A DNA stretch of 64,000 bases from Chloroherpetonaceae bacterium (GTDB taxonomy: Bacteria > Bacteroidota > Chlorobiia > Chlorobiales > Thermochlorobacteraceae): positions 164,263 through 228,262 of the forward strand of contig JANWWA010000003.1 of assembly GCA_025056565.1 (NCBI GenBank), read 5' to 3'. The position numbers and the translations under genes are program-made. Under the pieces are notes generated by a model. The model made no database searches. It saw nothing but the letters and a program-made list of their open reading frames with translations, and was not told where the DNA came from. Below are positions 49,326-58,113 of the stretch, piece by piece (positions within the stretch are counted from its first letter, which is position 1; each line of letters starts with the position of its first letter).

Positions 49326-50507
49326 ATGGAGTCCGCAGTTTTATCCACACCAGAGAAAGCCCACTCCTTTGCATCACCACAAGCAGCGGATGGCAGAAAA
49401 GTCAAGACGGTTGGCGTGCTCACAAGTGGGGGAGATTGCTCTGGGCTTAATCCAACACTGCGCGCCCTTGTCAAGACGCTCATCAATGTCTATGGTGTCA
49501 AGGTGATTGGCTACCGCGATGGCTTTCGCGGAATGATTGAAAACGACTATGTCGAGCTGGACCTAAGGAGCGTGTCAGGTATCATTGACAAGGGGGGCAC
49601 CATTTTGGGCACATCGAATAAAGCCAACCCATTCCGACAGTATCAGCCTGAAACGGGTGAATTCAAAGATGTCTCCCAAAAAGTTGTAGCCGATGCGAAG
49701 AAACTGGGTATTGATGCACTGGTTGCAATCGGGGGCGATGGCACGATGTCCATGGCTGCACGTTTCACCGATATGGGCTTGCCGACTGTAGGCATTCCCA
49801 AAACAATTGACAATGACCTGATGGCAACGGACCTCACATTTGGATTTCACAGCGCCGTGCAAGTGGTCTGCGAAGCTATTGACCGCATCAATACGACGGC
49901 AATGTCGCATCACCGCGTCATGATTATCGAGGTGATGGGGCGATACGCAGGGTGGATTGCGCTTTACGGCGGCGTTGCAGGAGGCGCAGACGTGATTCTC
50001 ATTCCTGAAATCCCCTACTCTGTCGAGACCGTTGCTAAAGTTTGCGACCGTCGTAATCAGCAAGGCAAAGGTTTTACGATTATCGTGATTGCCGAAGGGG
50101 CGAAGCCAATCGGTGGGGAGCTCACGGTGCAAAAAATTGTAAAAGATAGCTTCGACCAGATTCGCTTAGGGGGCGTTGGAATGCAGCTGGCAAGCCAGCT
50201 CGAGCAACTCATTCCGCGTCTGGAAGTGCGCGTAACCATCTTGGGGCACTTGCAGCGAGGGGGCTCACCAATTGCTTTTGACCGATTGCTCTCGACGCGC
50301 TTTGGCGTCTATGCGGCGCATATGGTGATGCGCGGCGAGTTTGCAAAGATGGCAGCGCTGCGCGGTAACGAGATTGTCTCCGTCCCAATCGCTGAAGTCG
50401 CAGGTAAAAACAAATTTGTGCCCTTAGACCACGACCTCATCCATGCAGCAAAGTGCGTAGGCACTTCATTCGGCGAACCTGAAGAAAACACATCTAAGCA
50501 GGCTTAG
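49326..50507 (+). CDS. pfkA: 6-Phosphofructokinase
   Basis: 393 residues. Motifs: VGVLTSGGDCSGLNPTLRAL, IGGDGTMSMAARF, IPKTIDNDLMATDLTFGF, VMGRYAGWIALYGG and LGHLQRGGSP. The GGDGT motif has Gly at the position that separates ATP from PPi enzymes (Asp in PPi types), so ATP use is predicted; however, the Lys in PKTIDND is the residue typical of PPi-type and a subset of ATP-type enzymes. It phosphorylates fructose 6-phosphate in glycolysis. A TATCTTGA near -50 is a weak promoter candidate. The three-way junction repeat starts 36 bp after its stop. Confidence 0.95.
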   Translation: MESAVLSTPEKAHSFASPQAADGRKVKTVGVLTSGGDCSGLNPTLRALVKTLINVYGVKVIGYRDGFRGMIENDYVELDLRSVSGIIDKGGTILGTSNKANPFRQYQPETGEFKDVSQKVVADAKKLGIDALVAIGGDGTMSMAARFTDMGLPTVGIPKTIDNDLMATDLTFGFHSAVQVVCEAIDRINTTAMSHHRVMIIEVMGRYAGWIALYGGVAGGADVILIPEIPYSVETVAKVCDRRNQQGKGFTIIVIAEGAKPIGGELTVQKIVKDSFDQIRLGGVGMQLASQLEQLIPRLEVRVTILGHLQRGGSPIAFDRLLSTRFGVYAAHMVMRGEFAKMAALRGNEIVSVPIAEVAGKNKFVPLDHDLIHAAKCVGTSFGEPEENTSKQA

Positions 50508-50543
50508 TGCTGGGCGGTGCATTAGGCAGATTAGGCACCTAAC

Positions 50544-50621
50544 CCTACCTCGCCCCTAACGCCTCTCCCTACGAAGGAGAGAGAATGATTCTGACGACGT
50601 CAGAATCGGAAGTGAGGTAGG
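50544..50621. repeat. Three-way-junction palindrome
   Basis: CCTACCTC (50544-50551) pairs with GAGGTAGG (50614-50621), closing two internal hairpins: CTCTCC/GGAGAG (50563-50568 with 50576-50581) and GATTCTGAC/GTCAGAATC (50587-50595 with 50599-50607, 9 bp, loop GAC). The nested arrangement on one 78-nt unit looks like a folded RNA or a palindromic repeat element. No ORF lies in it. It fills the gap between pfkA and the convergent gpmA. Confidence 0.6.
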
Positions 50622-50747
50622 AGCACTGCAGTTACACTGTATCCACGAGACTGTGGAAACCACACTGCCGCAATAAAATCACGGCGTCATAGTGTGCCTG
50701 CGGCTGGTTGCTTGGGCAGTTCTGTGAGTTTGATAACACGACATAAA

Positions 50748-51383
50748 TCAAAGCATTGTCTTGGAGACAAGTCGCGTGCCATCATACTCATAGACAATCG
50801 GAATACCGTTTGGAATGTTTAGCTCAAGCACCTCTTCTTTGGTAAGCTGGTCAAGTTCCATCACGATAGCGCGTAGGCTATTGCCATGCGCAGAAACTAA
50901 CACGTTTTTGCCTTCGTGCACTTTGGGTAGGATTTCCTTGTGGAAGTATGGCAGAGCGCGGGCGGCTGTGTCTTTGAGACTTTCTGTGTAGCCATCTGGA
51001 TTGAGTTCGGTAACATCGTTAGGTGGCGGAATGTCGTAACTGCGTCGCCAAAGTTTAACCTGCTCTTCTCCGTATTTCTTTGCGGTTTCTGCTTTGTTAA
51101 GCCCTTGCAGGGCGCCATAGTGGCGTTCATTGAGAGCTTTGTTGAAATAGGTAGGCACGCAGTCAATTTGTCCAGCAGCAGTTAGGGCAAGAATGTGTGT
51201 TTCAATGGCGCGGTAAAGCACAGATGTATAGCCGAAGTGAATAGGAATATGTTTGATTTTTTCCCCGGCCTCACGCGCTTCACGTCGACCTTTATCTGTT
51301 AGGGGCACATCAACCCAGCCTGTGAAGCGGTTTTCTAAGTTCCACTGTGATTCGCCATGACGGACGAGAATAAGTTTTGCCAT
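50748..51383 (-). CDS. gpmA: 2,3-Bisphosphoglycerate-dependent phosphoglycerate mutase
   Basis: 211 residues from the ATG at 51383, which gives the conserved MAKLILVRHGESQWN. The catalytic His is in RHGESQWN; later NRFTGWVDVPLTDKG, LNERHYGALQGLNKAETAKKYGE and VSAHGNSLRAIV complete the dPGM set. The protein is shorter than the 250-residue E. coli enzyme but like the shorter dPGMs. It interconverts 3- and 2-phosphoglycerate. The ORF opens ten codons earlier. Confidence 0.93.
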   Translation of the reverse strand: MAKLILVRHGESQWNLENRFTGWVDVPLTDKGRREAREAGEKIKHIPIHFGYTSVLYRAIETHILALTAAGQIDCVPTYFNKALNERHYGALQGLNKAETAKKYGEEQVKLWRRSYDIPPPNDVTELNPDGYTESLKDTAARALPYFHKEILPKVHEGKNVLVSAHGNSLRAIVMELDQLTKEEVLELNIPNGIPIVYEYDGTRLVSKTML

Positions 51384-51550
51384 TTGAGCAGAGCGTTTTT
51401 CAGATGTGTGCAATTGTCAGGGTTAGCTTAGCTATAATGCCAAATTACGCATTTTTTTCAAATGAACCCTTCGCAGAAAAGAAAGGGTGCGGATTGGGGA
51501 GAAAATTGAGGAAACAATGCAAGTGATTAACGCAGGGTGCCAGTCGAGGC

Positions 51551-52465
51551 TTAGACGGCAGCACTTTCCATAAATTGATGTTTGAAAATTCGCAGACTTT
51601 CTTCTACACCTAAAAAGTTGATACCCAGTTCGGACTGTGCTTTAATCGTAATCAAGCCTGATTGCAACGGTCGGGGGGCTAATTGGTTAAGGTCTGCCGT
51701 CTTGATAGGCGTAATGAGCGATTTATCGAAGCCAAAAACCTCAGCCAGCTTGAGAGCAAACTCGTAGCGAGAAAGGTAATCGGCTCCGGCGATATGATAG
51801 ACGCCTCGTTTGCCCCAGCGAACCAGCTCGTAGATGCCACGAGCAAGGTCGTCAGCCAGCGTGGGGTTACCGTATTGGTCATCAACCACCGTGACAGGGC
51901 GGCGATTTTTCAGCTCTTGCGTCAGCCAAATAGCGAAGTTTTTCTTAACACGGGGTGCAACACCATAAACTACATTTGTTCTCACAATAAGCCAGTTTTC
52001 ACCTGAGGCACGCACTGCATTCTCAGCAGCCAGTTTTTCGCGACCGTAGTAGTTAAGTGGATTAGGCAGGGCCGTCTCGTCGTAAGGACCGGCTTTACCG
52101 TCAAAGATATAATCAGTTGAAATCTGCACGACGCAAGCTTCTACCAAACGTGCGCCAGCAAGCAAATTCTCGACCGCCGTTACATTTGCTTTCCAAGAGA
52201 GTTCTTTTTCGCGCTCACATGCGTCGACATCCGTGAAGGCTGCAGCGTTGATAATGTAGTCGGGTGAAAAATTCCAGATAAGCTCTTTGACCGCGCCACG
52301 TTGCGTAATGTCAAGTGAAAGGTAGCCGAAACTCGCTAATGCATTATACGGTGCAGGCTGGCGGGCACAGACCAAAAGGTCAAACTGGCGGTCTCTGGAA
52401 AAGACCTCTACTAACTTTTGCCCGACCAGTCCGTTAGCTCCCGTTATGAGAACACGCTTATACAT
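51551..52465 (-). CDS. RmlD-family dTDP-4-dehydrorhamnose reductase-like protein
   Basis: 304 residues, an extended SDR fold. NAD(P) binding is shown by VLITGANGLVGQKLVE, then LDITQRGAV and DYIINAAAFTDVDACE. The catalytic YxxxK is in YYGREKLAAE, and QISTDYIFDGKAGPYDE is typical of RmlD. It would reduce dTDP-4-keto-rhamnose to dTDP-rhamnose, or act on another nucleotide sugar. No rmlABC genes are adjacent, so the assignment to rhamnose is inference. A TATTTTTG box lies 32 bp before the start. Confidence 0.82.
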   Translation of the reverse strand: MYKRVLITGANGLVGQKLVEVFSRDRQFDLLVCARQPAPYNALASFGYLSLDITQRGAVKELIWNFSPDYIINAAAFTDVDACEREKELSWKANVTAVENLLAGARLVEACVVQISTDYIFDGKAGPYDETALPNPLNYYGREKLAAENAVRASGENWLIVRTNVVYGVAPRVKKNFAIWLTQELKNRRPVTVVDDQYGNPTLADDLARGIYELVRWGKRGVYHIAGADYLSRYEFALKLAEVFGFDKSLITPIKTADLNQLAPRPLQSGLITIKAQSELGINFLGVEESLRIFKHQFMESAAV

Positions 52466-52497
52466 TCACCTGCCTGAAAAATTTCGACTGCATGTCG

Positions 52498-52505
52498 CAA
52501 AAATA
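52498..52505 (-). promoter_or_regulatory. Promoter-like -7 box TATTTTTG
   Basis: TAnnTTTG in the minus direction, 32 bp upstream of the RmlD-like gene. Confidence 0.4.
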
Positions 52506-52698
52506 CGCAAACTCACTTACGCTAATTGCGAGGCAATGTTTAGTGCGGCTAAAGCAGGAAGCAGAGGCAATAATGTGCAAGCAAGTCCAACAGCCACTCA
52601 TTTCGCTGAGGTTGGTATGCGATGTGGCTGGTAAAAGGAAGGTGAAGTGCTGGAAAGAGAGCAGAACGTGACCGCTACAGTGTTGCAATTCCCAAATT

Positions 52699-54060
52699 TC
52701 AGGCTGATTCATTTTCTACCTCGACAGGGGTAGCAAGTGGCACACTCTTGGGAGAGTAGGTTGGTTCAGCAGATTCTACCCATGCTGCCAGCGTAATATC
52801 GCCTGTTACATTAACAACGGTGCGGCTCATATCTAAAATTCTATCTACGCCCAAGATAACGCCAATCCCTTCGACAGGCACACCAACTTGCTGCAAGACC
52901 AGCACCACCAACGGCAGCGAGCCGCCGGGCACACCGGCAGTGCCAACCCCAGCTAACACTGCAAGCATCACGACCAGCACTTGCTGTCCCAGACTAAGGT
53001 CAATCCCATAGAACTGAGCAAGAAAGAGCACTGTAATACCTTCATAGAGCGCTGTGCCATTTTGATTGGCGGTTGAGCCAATGGTAAGCACAAAGTTTGA
53101 AATGTCGCGATTGATACGCAGAGTCTCAACTGAGACACGTAGTGAAGTAGGCAGTGTGGCATTAGATGAGCTGGTAGAGAAAGCCGTCAGCATCACTTCT
53201 ACGATGCCCTTGAAAAATTCAATCGGGTTACGTTTGGCGCCCAGCTTGAGGATAATTCCATAGGTTACAAACTGGTGGAACGCTAGCGCAAAGAGCACAA
53301 CAAAAACATACTTTGCTAAGACAGCAATGATTTGAAAGCCAAGCTGCGAAGTGGCGGTAAAAATCAGTGCCGCAACGCCGTAGGGGGCAAGCTGCATGGC
53401 AAGGTCAATGATTTTCATAACTGCATCATTAATGCCTTGCAGCACTTTGGTCAGCGGCTCAATGCGTTCAGGTGCGCACATTGTCATTGCAATGCCGAAA
53501 ATGAGCGCAAAGAACATAATTGCAATCAAGCCGCCACCACGATAGTTCGGGTCGAGAAAAAAGGTAACTTCTACAAAAGGATTGCGAGGAATGAAGTCCA
53601 AAAGCGTTTGCGAAAAGGATTTGCTTTCACTGGCGCTGGTCAGAATGCTGCTAACTGCCTGATTGTTTGAAAGCGTGCTCATCAGCAGCTTACGGCTTTC
53701 TTCTGAAAGACCGACGCCGGGCTGAATAAGATTGACCAGCACGATGCCAACCACAACCCCCAGTGCAGTAATCACTACGGTAAAGAGCAAAGTTTTAATG
53801 CCCACTCGTCCAATTTTCTTCACATCGCCTAAGTCCGCAACACCCAAGACTAATGCAGAAAAAATCAGCGGCACAATCACCATAAAAATGAGGCGCAAGA
53901 AAATCTGCCCGACTGGATAAGCAACTTCTTTGGCAATCCACCTAACGGTTTCATCATTTGGGAAAAAGAGATTCGCAATTAACCCAGCTAGCAATCCAAC
54001 TGCTAGCCCAATAAAGATTTTGGTGTGCAAAGCGAACTTTTTGGGTTTTGGTGTCTCCAT
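52699..54060 (-). CDS. Dicarboxylate/amino acid:cation symporter (DAACS family)
   Basis: 453 residues with the usual eight membrane helices plus two re-entrant hairpins. The signatures are TAFSTSSSNATLPTS (serine-rich hairpin 1), LTIGSTANQNGTALYEGITVLF (NMDGT-like motif of helix 7) and GGSLPLVVLVLQQVGVP (hairpin 2), then LGVDRILDMSRTVVNVTGD. GltP/DctA relatives take up glutamate, aspartate or C4-dicarboxylates with H+ or Na+. The ATG at 54060 is preferred; a GTG at 54126 adds a polar leader. It is divergent from the BchH-like gene. Confidence 0.92.
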   Translation of the reverse strand: METPKPKKFALHTKIFIGLAVGLLAGLIANLFFPNDETVRWIAKEVAYPVGQIFLRLIFMVIVPLIFSALVLGVADLGDVKKIGRVGIKTLLFTVVITALGVVVGIVLVNLIQPGVGLSEESRKLLMSTLSNNQAVSSILTSASESKSFSQTLLDFIPRNPFVEVTFFLDPNYRGGGLIAIMFFALIFGIAMTMCAPERIEPLTKVLQGINDAVMKIIDLAMQLAPYGVAALIFTATSQLGFQIIAVLAKYVFVVLFALAFHQFVTYGIILKLGAKRNPIEFFKGIVEVMLTAFSTSSSNATLPTSLRVSVETLRINRDISNFVLTIGSTANQNGTALYEGITVLFLAQFYGIDLSLGQQVLVVMLAVLAGVGTAGVPGGSLPLVVLVLQQVGVPVEGIGVILGVDRILDMSRTVVNVTGDITLAAWVESAEPTYSPKSVPLATPVEVENESA

Positions 54061-54227
54061 GTTCTCAGCAGCTTGCTTATGCGGTTTCTTACCGCTGTTT
54101 CGTGTTTGCTGAAAGAAATTGTGCACAAGAATTGGAGTATAACACTTTTGGGCAAAATGTTAGAGTGATAGAGGTGCAAAGCAGCCACAGCACTACTCTA
54201 GCAAAGCAGAGCTAAGGTTAGCGAGCG

Positions 54228-54256
54228 TTGCGCACACTATTCCATTCTTGTATCTT
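54228..54256 (+). promoter_or_regulatory. Promoter-like pair TTGCGC-N17-TATCTT
   Basis: A -35-like TTGCGC (54228-54233), a 17-bp spacer and a -10-like TATCTT (54251-54256) lie 54 bp before the BchH-like start. The TATCTTAC string also approaches TAnnTTTG. It is in the right place to express the gene on its own. Confidence 0.4.
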
Positions 54257-54310
54257 ACGCTATGCGCTGCAGCGCAAGCAGTTACAGAAACATTTACAAA
54301 GGAGTTGGCT

Positions 54311-55708
54311 ATGAACGACAATGCAGCAAAGCCGGTGCGCCCCCTTTCGCCAGAGGAACAAAAGCAACTGGCTCATATCGTGCACGAGGGCAAAGCACTG
54401 CTCTCCAAGCTACTAACCAATCAAGAAGAATTGCGTGCGCTCATCAACGGGCTAAATGGAGGTTATATTGCTCCACAATTCGGCGGCGATGTGATTCGTG
54501 ATGGGGCACGTGTGTTGCCAACAGGACGCAACATCCACGCAATGGATCCATGGCGAGTGCCTTCCGACCTTGCAATGAAGCGTGGGGAGATGATTGCACA
54601 AAAACTTTTAGATGCGCACTATCAAGAGTCGGGCAAGCTGCCTGAAACGGTTGCTCAAGTGCTATGGGGAATGGATACCATCAAGACCAAAGGAGAGCCA
54701 ATTGCAATAGCACTTGCCTTGATGGGCGCACGACCCGAAAAAGATGCACACGGCAAGATTTCTGCCTACAAGCTCATTCCACTGAGCGAACTGGGGCGAC
54801 CCCGCATTGATGTTTTGATGACTGCCTCAGGCATTTTTCGTGACACTTTCGCAATGCAGATTGACTTTTTAGATCGGCTTGTAAAAGATGCGGCGCAAGC
54901 AGATGAACCGCTCGAGATGAACTTTATCAAAAAGCATGTGCAAGAATTGATGTTAGAACGGCGCGTCAGTTTTGAGGAGGCAACGGCACGTGTATTCACC
55001 CAGCGCCCAGGAGACTATGGTAACTATGTCGATGATATGATTGAAAATAGCTCATGGCAAGAAGAGAGAGAGTTAGGCGAGATGTTTGTAAAGCGCAATG
55101 GTTATGCATATGGTGGCGCAAAGCAAGGCAAGCTCTGTGCAGCTGTGTTAGATGCACTGATGTCAAAGGTAGAGCGGATTTCTCAGGAAATTGATTCGGT
55201 GGAATACGGCATCACTGACCATCAGCATTACTTTGCTGAGTCAGGCGCACTGCGTCAAGCCGTGGCAAATCGGACCAATCGACAGGTGCAGGTCAGCTAC
55301 ATTGAGTCCTTCACAACAGAGACGACGGTGCGCAGCTTGGAAGCCACACTGCGAATGGAAGTGCGCACGAAACTGTTGAACCCGAAATGGTTTGAGACAA
55401 TGCTCAAAAACGAAGCCAGTGGCGCAGCAGAAATTTCCAGCCGATTTACTTACCTCTTGGGTTGGTCAGCAACTGCAAAAGCAGTAGACAAGTGGGTGTT
55501 TGATGAATCTGCCAAGACCTACTTGCTCGATGAGGCAATGCGCAACCGTCTGCTCAAGCTCAACCCAGCGGCTTTGAAGAATATGACAGGACGCTTGTTG
55601 GAAGCCGCTGGGCGAGGACTCTGGCAGGCTGACCCAGATATGCTCGAGAAACTGCGCGACCTTTACGCCGATTTGGAAGACCGACTGGAAGGCGCAGTCG
55701 TCTCTTAG
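54311..55708 (+). CDS. Stand-alone C-terminal part of magnesium-chelatase subunit H (BchH-like)
   Basis: 465 residues, corresponding to the last third of BchH/ChlH (about 1200-1300 residues in the intact protein). Conserved landmarks in order: LPTGRNIHAMDPWRVPS (70-86), VLWGMDTIKTKGE (117-129), IPLSELGRPRIDV and SGIFRD (to 178), ADEPLEMNFIKKH, SVEYGITDHQHYF, RTKLLNPKWFETM, GWSATAKAVDKW (384-395), LNPAALKNM. The match is closer to BchH than CobN. The gene begins cleanly with MNDNAAKPVR; AAAGGAG (54298-54304) sits six bases before the ATG. No N-terminal half is adjacent: both flanking genes are on the minus strand. So this is a separate gene, not a frameshifted copy within an intact bchH locus. 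Function by itself is unknown; porphyrin binding in BchH needs the full fold. Confidence 0.88.
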   Translation: MNDNAAKPVRPLSPEEQKQLAHIVHEGKALLSKLLTNQEELRALINGLNGGYIAPQFGGDVIRDGARVLPTGRNIHAMDPWRVPSDLAMKRGEMIAQKLLDAHYQESGKLPETVAQVLWGMDTIKTKGEPIAIALALMGARPEKDAHGKISAYKLIPLSELGRPRIDVLMTASGIFRDTFAMQIDFLDRLVKDAAQADEPLEMNFIKKHVQELMLERRVSFEEATARVFTQRPGDYGNYVDDMIENSSWQEERELGEMFVKRNGYAYGGAKQGKLCAAVLDALMSKVERISQEIDSVEYGITDHQHYFAESGALRQAVANRTNRQVQVSYIESFTTETTVRSLEATLRMEVRTKLLNPKWFETMLKNEASGAAEISSRFTYLLGWSATAKAVDKWVFDESAKTYLLDEAMRNRLLKLNPAALKNMTGRLLEAAGRGLWQADPDMLEKLRDLYADLEDRLEGAVVS

Positions 55709-55737
55709 AGCGGTTACGACGATTTCAAGTGTGCACC

Positions 55738-57069
55738 TTATACGGCATCTGAAAGGCTGGTAAAGGTGAAATCACGCACACGAATAGGCGGAATAAGACT
55801 ATTGCCGATACGCTCGGGCTTGCCTATTGCGTCTAAGTTATTGAGCATAATAATCGGGCTTTCATTGAAGCGGAAGTTCTTAACGGGATACTTGATTTTG
55901 CCATTTTCAATGTAAAACGTCCCATCACGTGTGAGACCAGTAAAGAGTAATGTTTGAGGATCAACAGGGCGAATATACCAGAGACGCGTAACCAGAATAC
56001 CACGCTTGGTGTCTTTGATAAGGTCTTCAAGAGTCGCATTTGTGCCTTCCATAATGACGCCGCCGGGCGGTGGAACGGCTTTCTTACCTTGCTTTTCAGC
56101 CCAGTAGCGCGAGTAGAAGAGATTTTTCACGACACCTTTTTCAATCAGCATCATTTTTTCACGTGGGCGACCATCAGCTACAAAAGGTGCGGAAGGGATT
56201 TCAGGGTGCTGTGGGTCCGCATAAATCGTAACACGCTCATCGACAATTTGCTCGCCAATTTTGTTGCCACCGCCTTTCTTAGAAAAGAAACTCCGTCCTT
56301 CATCGGCTTGCCGCGCATCCATCGCAAAGAGCATACCACCTAAGAGACTGGCATCAACAGTGCTAACCAGCGCTGCAGGTTCGAGAATCACCGTATATTT
56401 GCCGGGCTCGAGAGCGCGGGGATTACGCGACATCAAAGCTTTGTCGATTGCAATTTTAGAAGCTTTGGCTGAATCAAACTTTCGCACATCGCTGTAAGAG
56501 CGCACAGCATAGCCAGACCCTGTGCCATCTTCGGTGCGCATCGTTACAGAAAAATCCATCGTGGTGTATTTGTAGTAAGCAAAAAGTCCGCGCCGATTCA
56601 TCAAAGCTTGGAAACCCGTTGTGTCGTTAAAAAAGCCGGCAGCCGTAACCTTTTTAGCGGCAGCTGGCACAATGCTGTCTTCGGCAACTTTTGCACGGAA
56701 CTCTGGCGTAATGTTCTCGGTAGATTCAAATGCGCCTTTGACCTCTAAGTAAGTTTGCGGCTCCAAAGAAGGCATGGTCTCGGGGTTATCTGGCGCTAAC
56801 TGAGCCAGCTCTTCTGAGCGACGCACACATGCCTCTAAGGAGGCATCATCAAATTCATTGATGCTGGCGGAGCCAACTTTCTTGCCAAAGCGAGATTGCA
56901 CAGTGAGCGTCAGCGTGTCTTGCAAGCCGCTGGTGGTGACGGTATTGCGCGCGTAGCGAATGTTGCCTTCTATGCTACCATTTAGCGTAGCATCAATGTC
57001 GTCCGCCTTCGAGAACGAGATGACTTTTTTGAGAAGCGCTTCAGCTTCGCTCTTAGATAGAATCGCCAT
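55738..57069 (-). CDS. TldE/PmbA-family metalloprotease-like protein
   Basis: 443 residues. The family pattern is seen in the N-terminal part (NIRYARNTVTTSGLQDTLTL, GKKVGSASINEFDDASLEA, RRSEELAQLAPDNPE) and the C-terminal part (IVDERVTIYADPQHPEIPSAP, GTNATLEDLIKDTKRGILV, NFRFNESPIIMLNNLDAIG). No HExxxH zinc site is present, which makes it the PmbA/TldE-like partner rather than the catalytic TldD. In E. coli the pair matures microcin and processes peptides. A tldD partner is not in the window. Confidence 0.85.
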   Translation of the reverse strand: MAILSKSEAEALLKKVISFSKADDIDATLNGSIEGNIRYARNTVTTSGLQDTLTLTVQSRFGKKVGSASINEFDDASLEACVRRSEELAQLAPDNPETMPSLEPQTYLEVKGAFESTENITPEFRAKVAEDSIVPAAAKKVTAAGFFNDTTGFQALMNRRGLFAYYKYTTMDFSVTMRTEDGTGSGYAVRSYSDVRKFDSAKASKIAIDKALMSRNPRALEPGKYTVILEPAALVSTVDASLLGGMLFAMDARQADEGRSFFSKKGGGNKIGEQIVDERVTIYADPQHPEIPSAPFVADGRPREKMMLIEKGVVKNLFYSRYWAEKQGKKAVPPPGGVIMEGTNATLEDLIKDTKRGILVTRLWYIRPVDPQTLLFTGLTRDGTFYIENGKIKYPVKNFRFNESPIIMLNNLDAIGKPERIGNSLIPPIRVRDFTFTSLSDAV

Positions 57070-57378
57070 TTGAGTGTGTGTTTAGAGTTACTGAATTCAC
57101 CATTGAGGTGATCAAACTCGCCGAAGCCATTTCGCATACTAAGGAACAGGTGTCTCCATTCGTCTCTGTAACAATCGTAAATGTGGGGACGCAGAACCGA
57201 TGCCGAATTTACAGCTTCAGCGGTGAAATGCAAATTGAAGTGGCTGCACTGAGTGCAGGTGCAGTGCGCTAAGTTGAGAAGAAAAAGCATAGCAGGCCAA
57301 ATGCACGCCAAACTAAGCGATGAAGAGAAAAGTGGGTGCAAGCTGCTGTGCAGAGGTGCAATGATTCAAATTGGGGCT
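57070..57378. other. 309-bp gap, no gene seen
   Basis: Between the start of the PmbA-like gene and the end of the Crp-like gene. Short ORFs here have no recognisable sequence. No T-tract terminator or clear promoter box was found; it probably contains the PmbA-like promoter. Confidence 0.6.
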
Positions 57379-58077
57379 TTAGAATTCGCCAAACTTGCGC
57401 TTGAATTCTTCAAAGTTATTGATAATGATTTTGTTCATATCGCGCTCAATAAGACCATCGCGCTCGAACATAGTCAGCACGCGCGAAATTGTTTCACGTG
57501 ATGTCGCCGCATAGTTGGCGATTTCCTGCTGGCTGGCGAAGTTTTCAATCTCGACCCGCCCCTTACGAACTCGCCCCACATCGTTGGCTAAGCGCACAAT
57601 CACAGATGCCACCTTTCCGACAGCATCGGCAAGTGAGATGCTCTTGATTTGCCCATCTGTCTTGCGCAGTCGTGAGACCAGCTCGCGTAGCAGCGCGAGT
57701 GCTAACTTGGGGTATTTTTCAACAAACTCTAAAAAGACCTTACCATCAATGCGCAAGACTTGGACTTTGGATAGCGCAACCGCATCGGCAGACCGAGTCG
57801 CACCGTCGATGACCGACATTTCACCGAAGAATTCCTTTTCACCCAATATTGCTAAAATGACTTCCTTGTAGTCATCATTAGTGCGGCTGATTTTGACCAT
57901 TCCTTCAAGAATCACATAGACGCAGTTGCCTTCCTGACTTTCAAAGATGATGACATCATCTTTTTTGAAAGTCATAACTTGGCTTCGCGCAACCAGATCC
58001 GCCAGTTCTTTTTCACCCAAGACTTCGAAAATGCTGACTTCCTCGAGTTGTCGAATCAGTTCCCGTTGATCCATCAT
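57379..58077 (-). CDS. Crp/Fnr-family transcriptional regulator
   Basis: 232 residues from the ATG at 58077; an earlier ATG at 58110 adds 11 residues. The cyclic-nucleotide-binding domain (VIIFESQEGNCVYVILEGMVK, LAILGEKEFFGEMSVIDGATRSADAVAL) and the C-terminal winged helix (FASQQEIANYAATSRETISRVL, then FERDGLIER) are complete. The FGEMSVIDGATRSA phosphate-binding cassette is Crp-like; there is no N-terminal Cys cluster as in FNR, so cAMP or another small ligand is more likely than oxygen sensing via Fe-S. Its gene lies 36 bp downstream of the propeller histidine kinase and could be cotranscribed. Confidence 0.93.
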   Translation of the reverse strand: MMDQRELIRQLEEVSIFEVLGEKELADLVARSQVMTFKKDDVIIFESQEGNCVYVILEGMVKISRTNDDYKEVILAILGEKEFFGEMSVIDGATRSADAVALSKVQVLRIDGKVFLEFVEKYPKLALALLRELVSRLRKTDGQIKSISLADAVGKVASVIVRLANDVGRVRKGRVEIENFASQQEIANYAATSRETISRVLTMFERDGLIERDMNKIIINNFEEFKRKFGEF

Positions 58078-58113
58078 CTCTGGTAAAGTTTTGTTATAGC
58101 AATATAGCATTTT

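Noticed and set aside
54311-55708. Reading the chelatase-like gene as CobN
   Set aside because: Motifs such as ADEPLEMNFIKKH and the SVEYGITDHQHYF segment are closer to BchH; CobN lacks them in this form.
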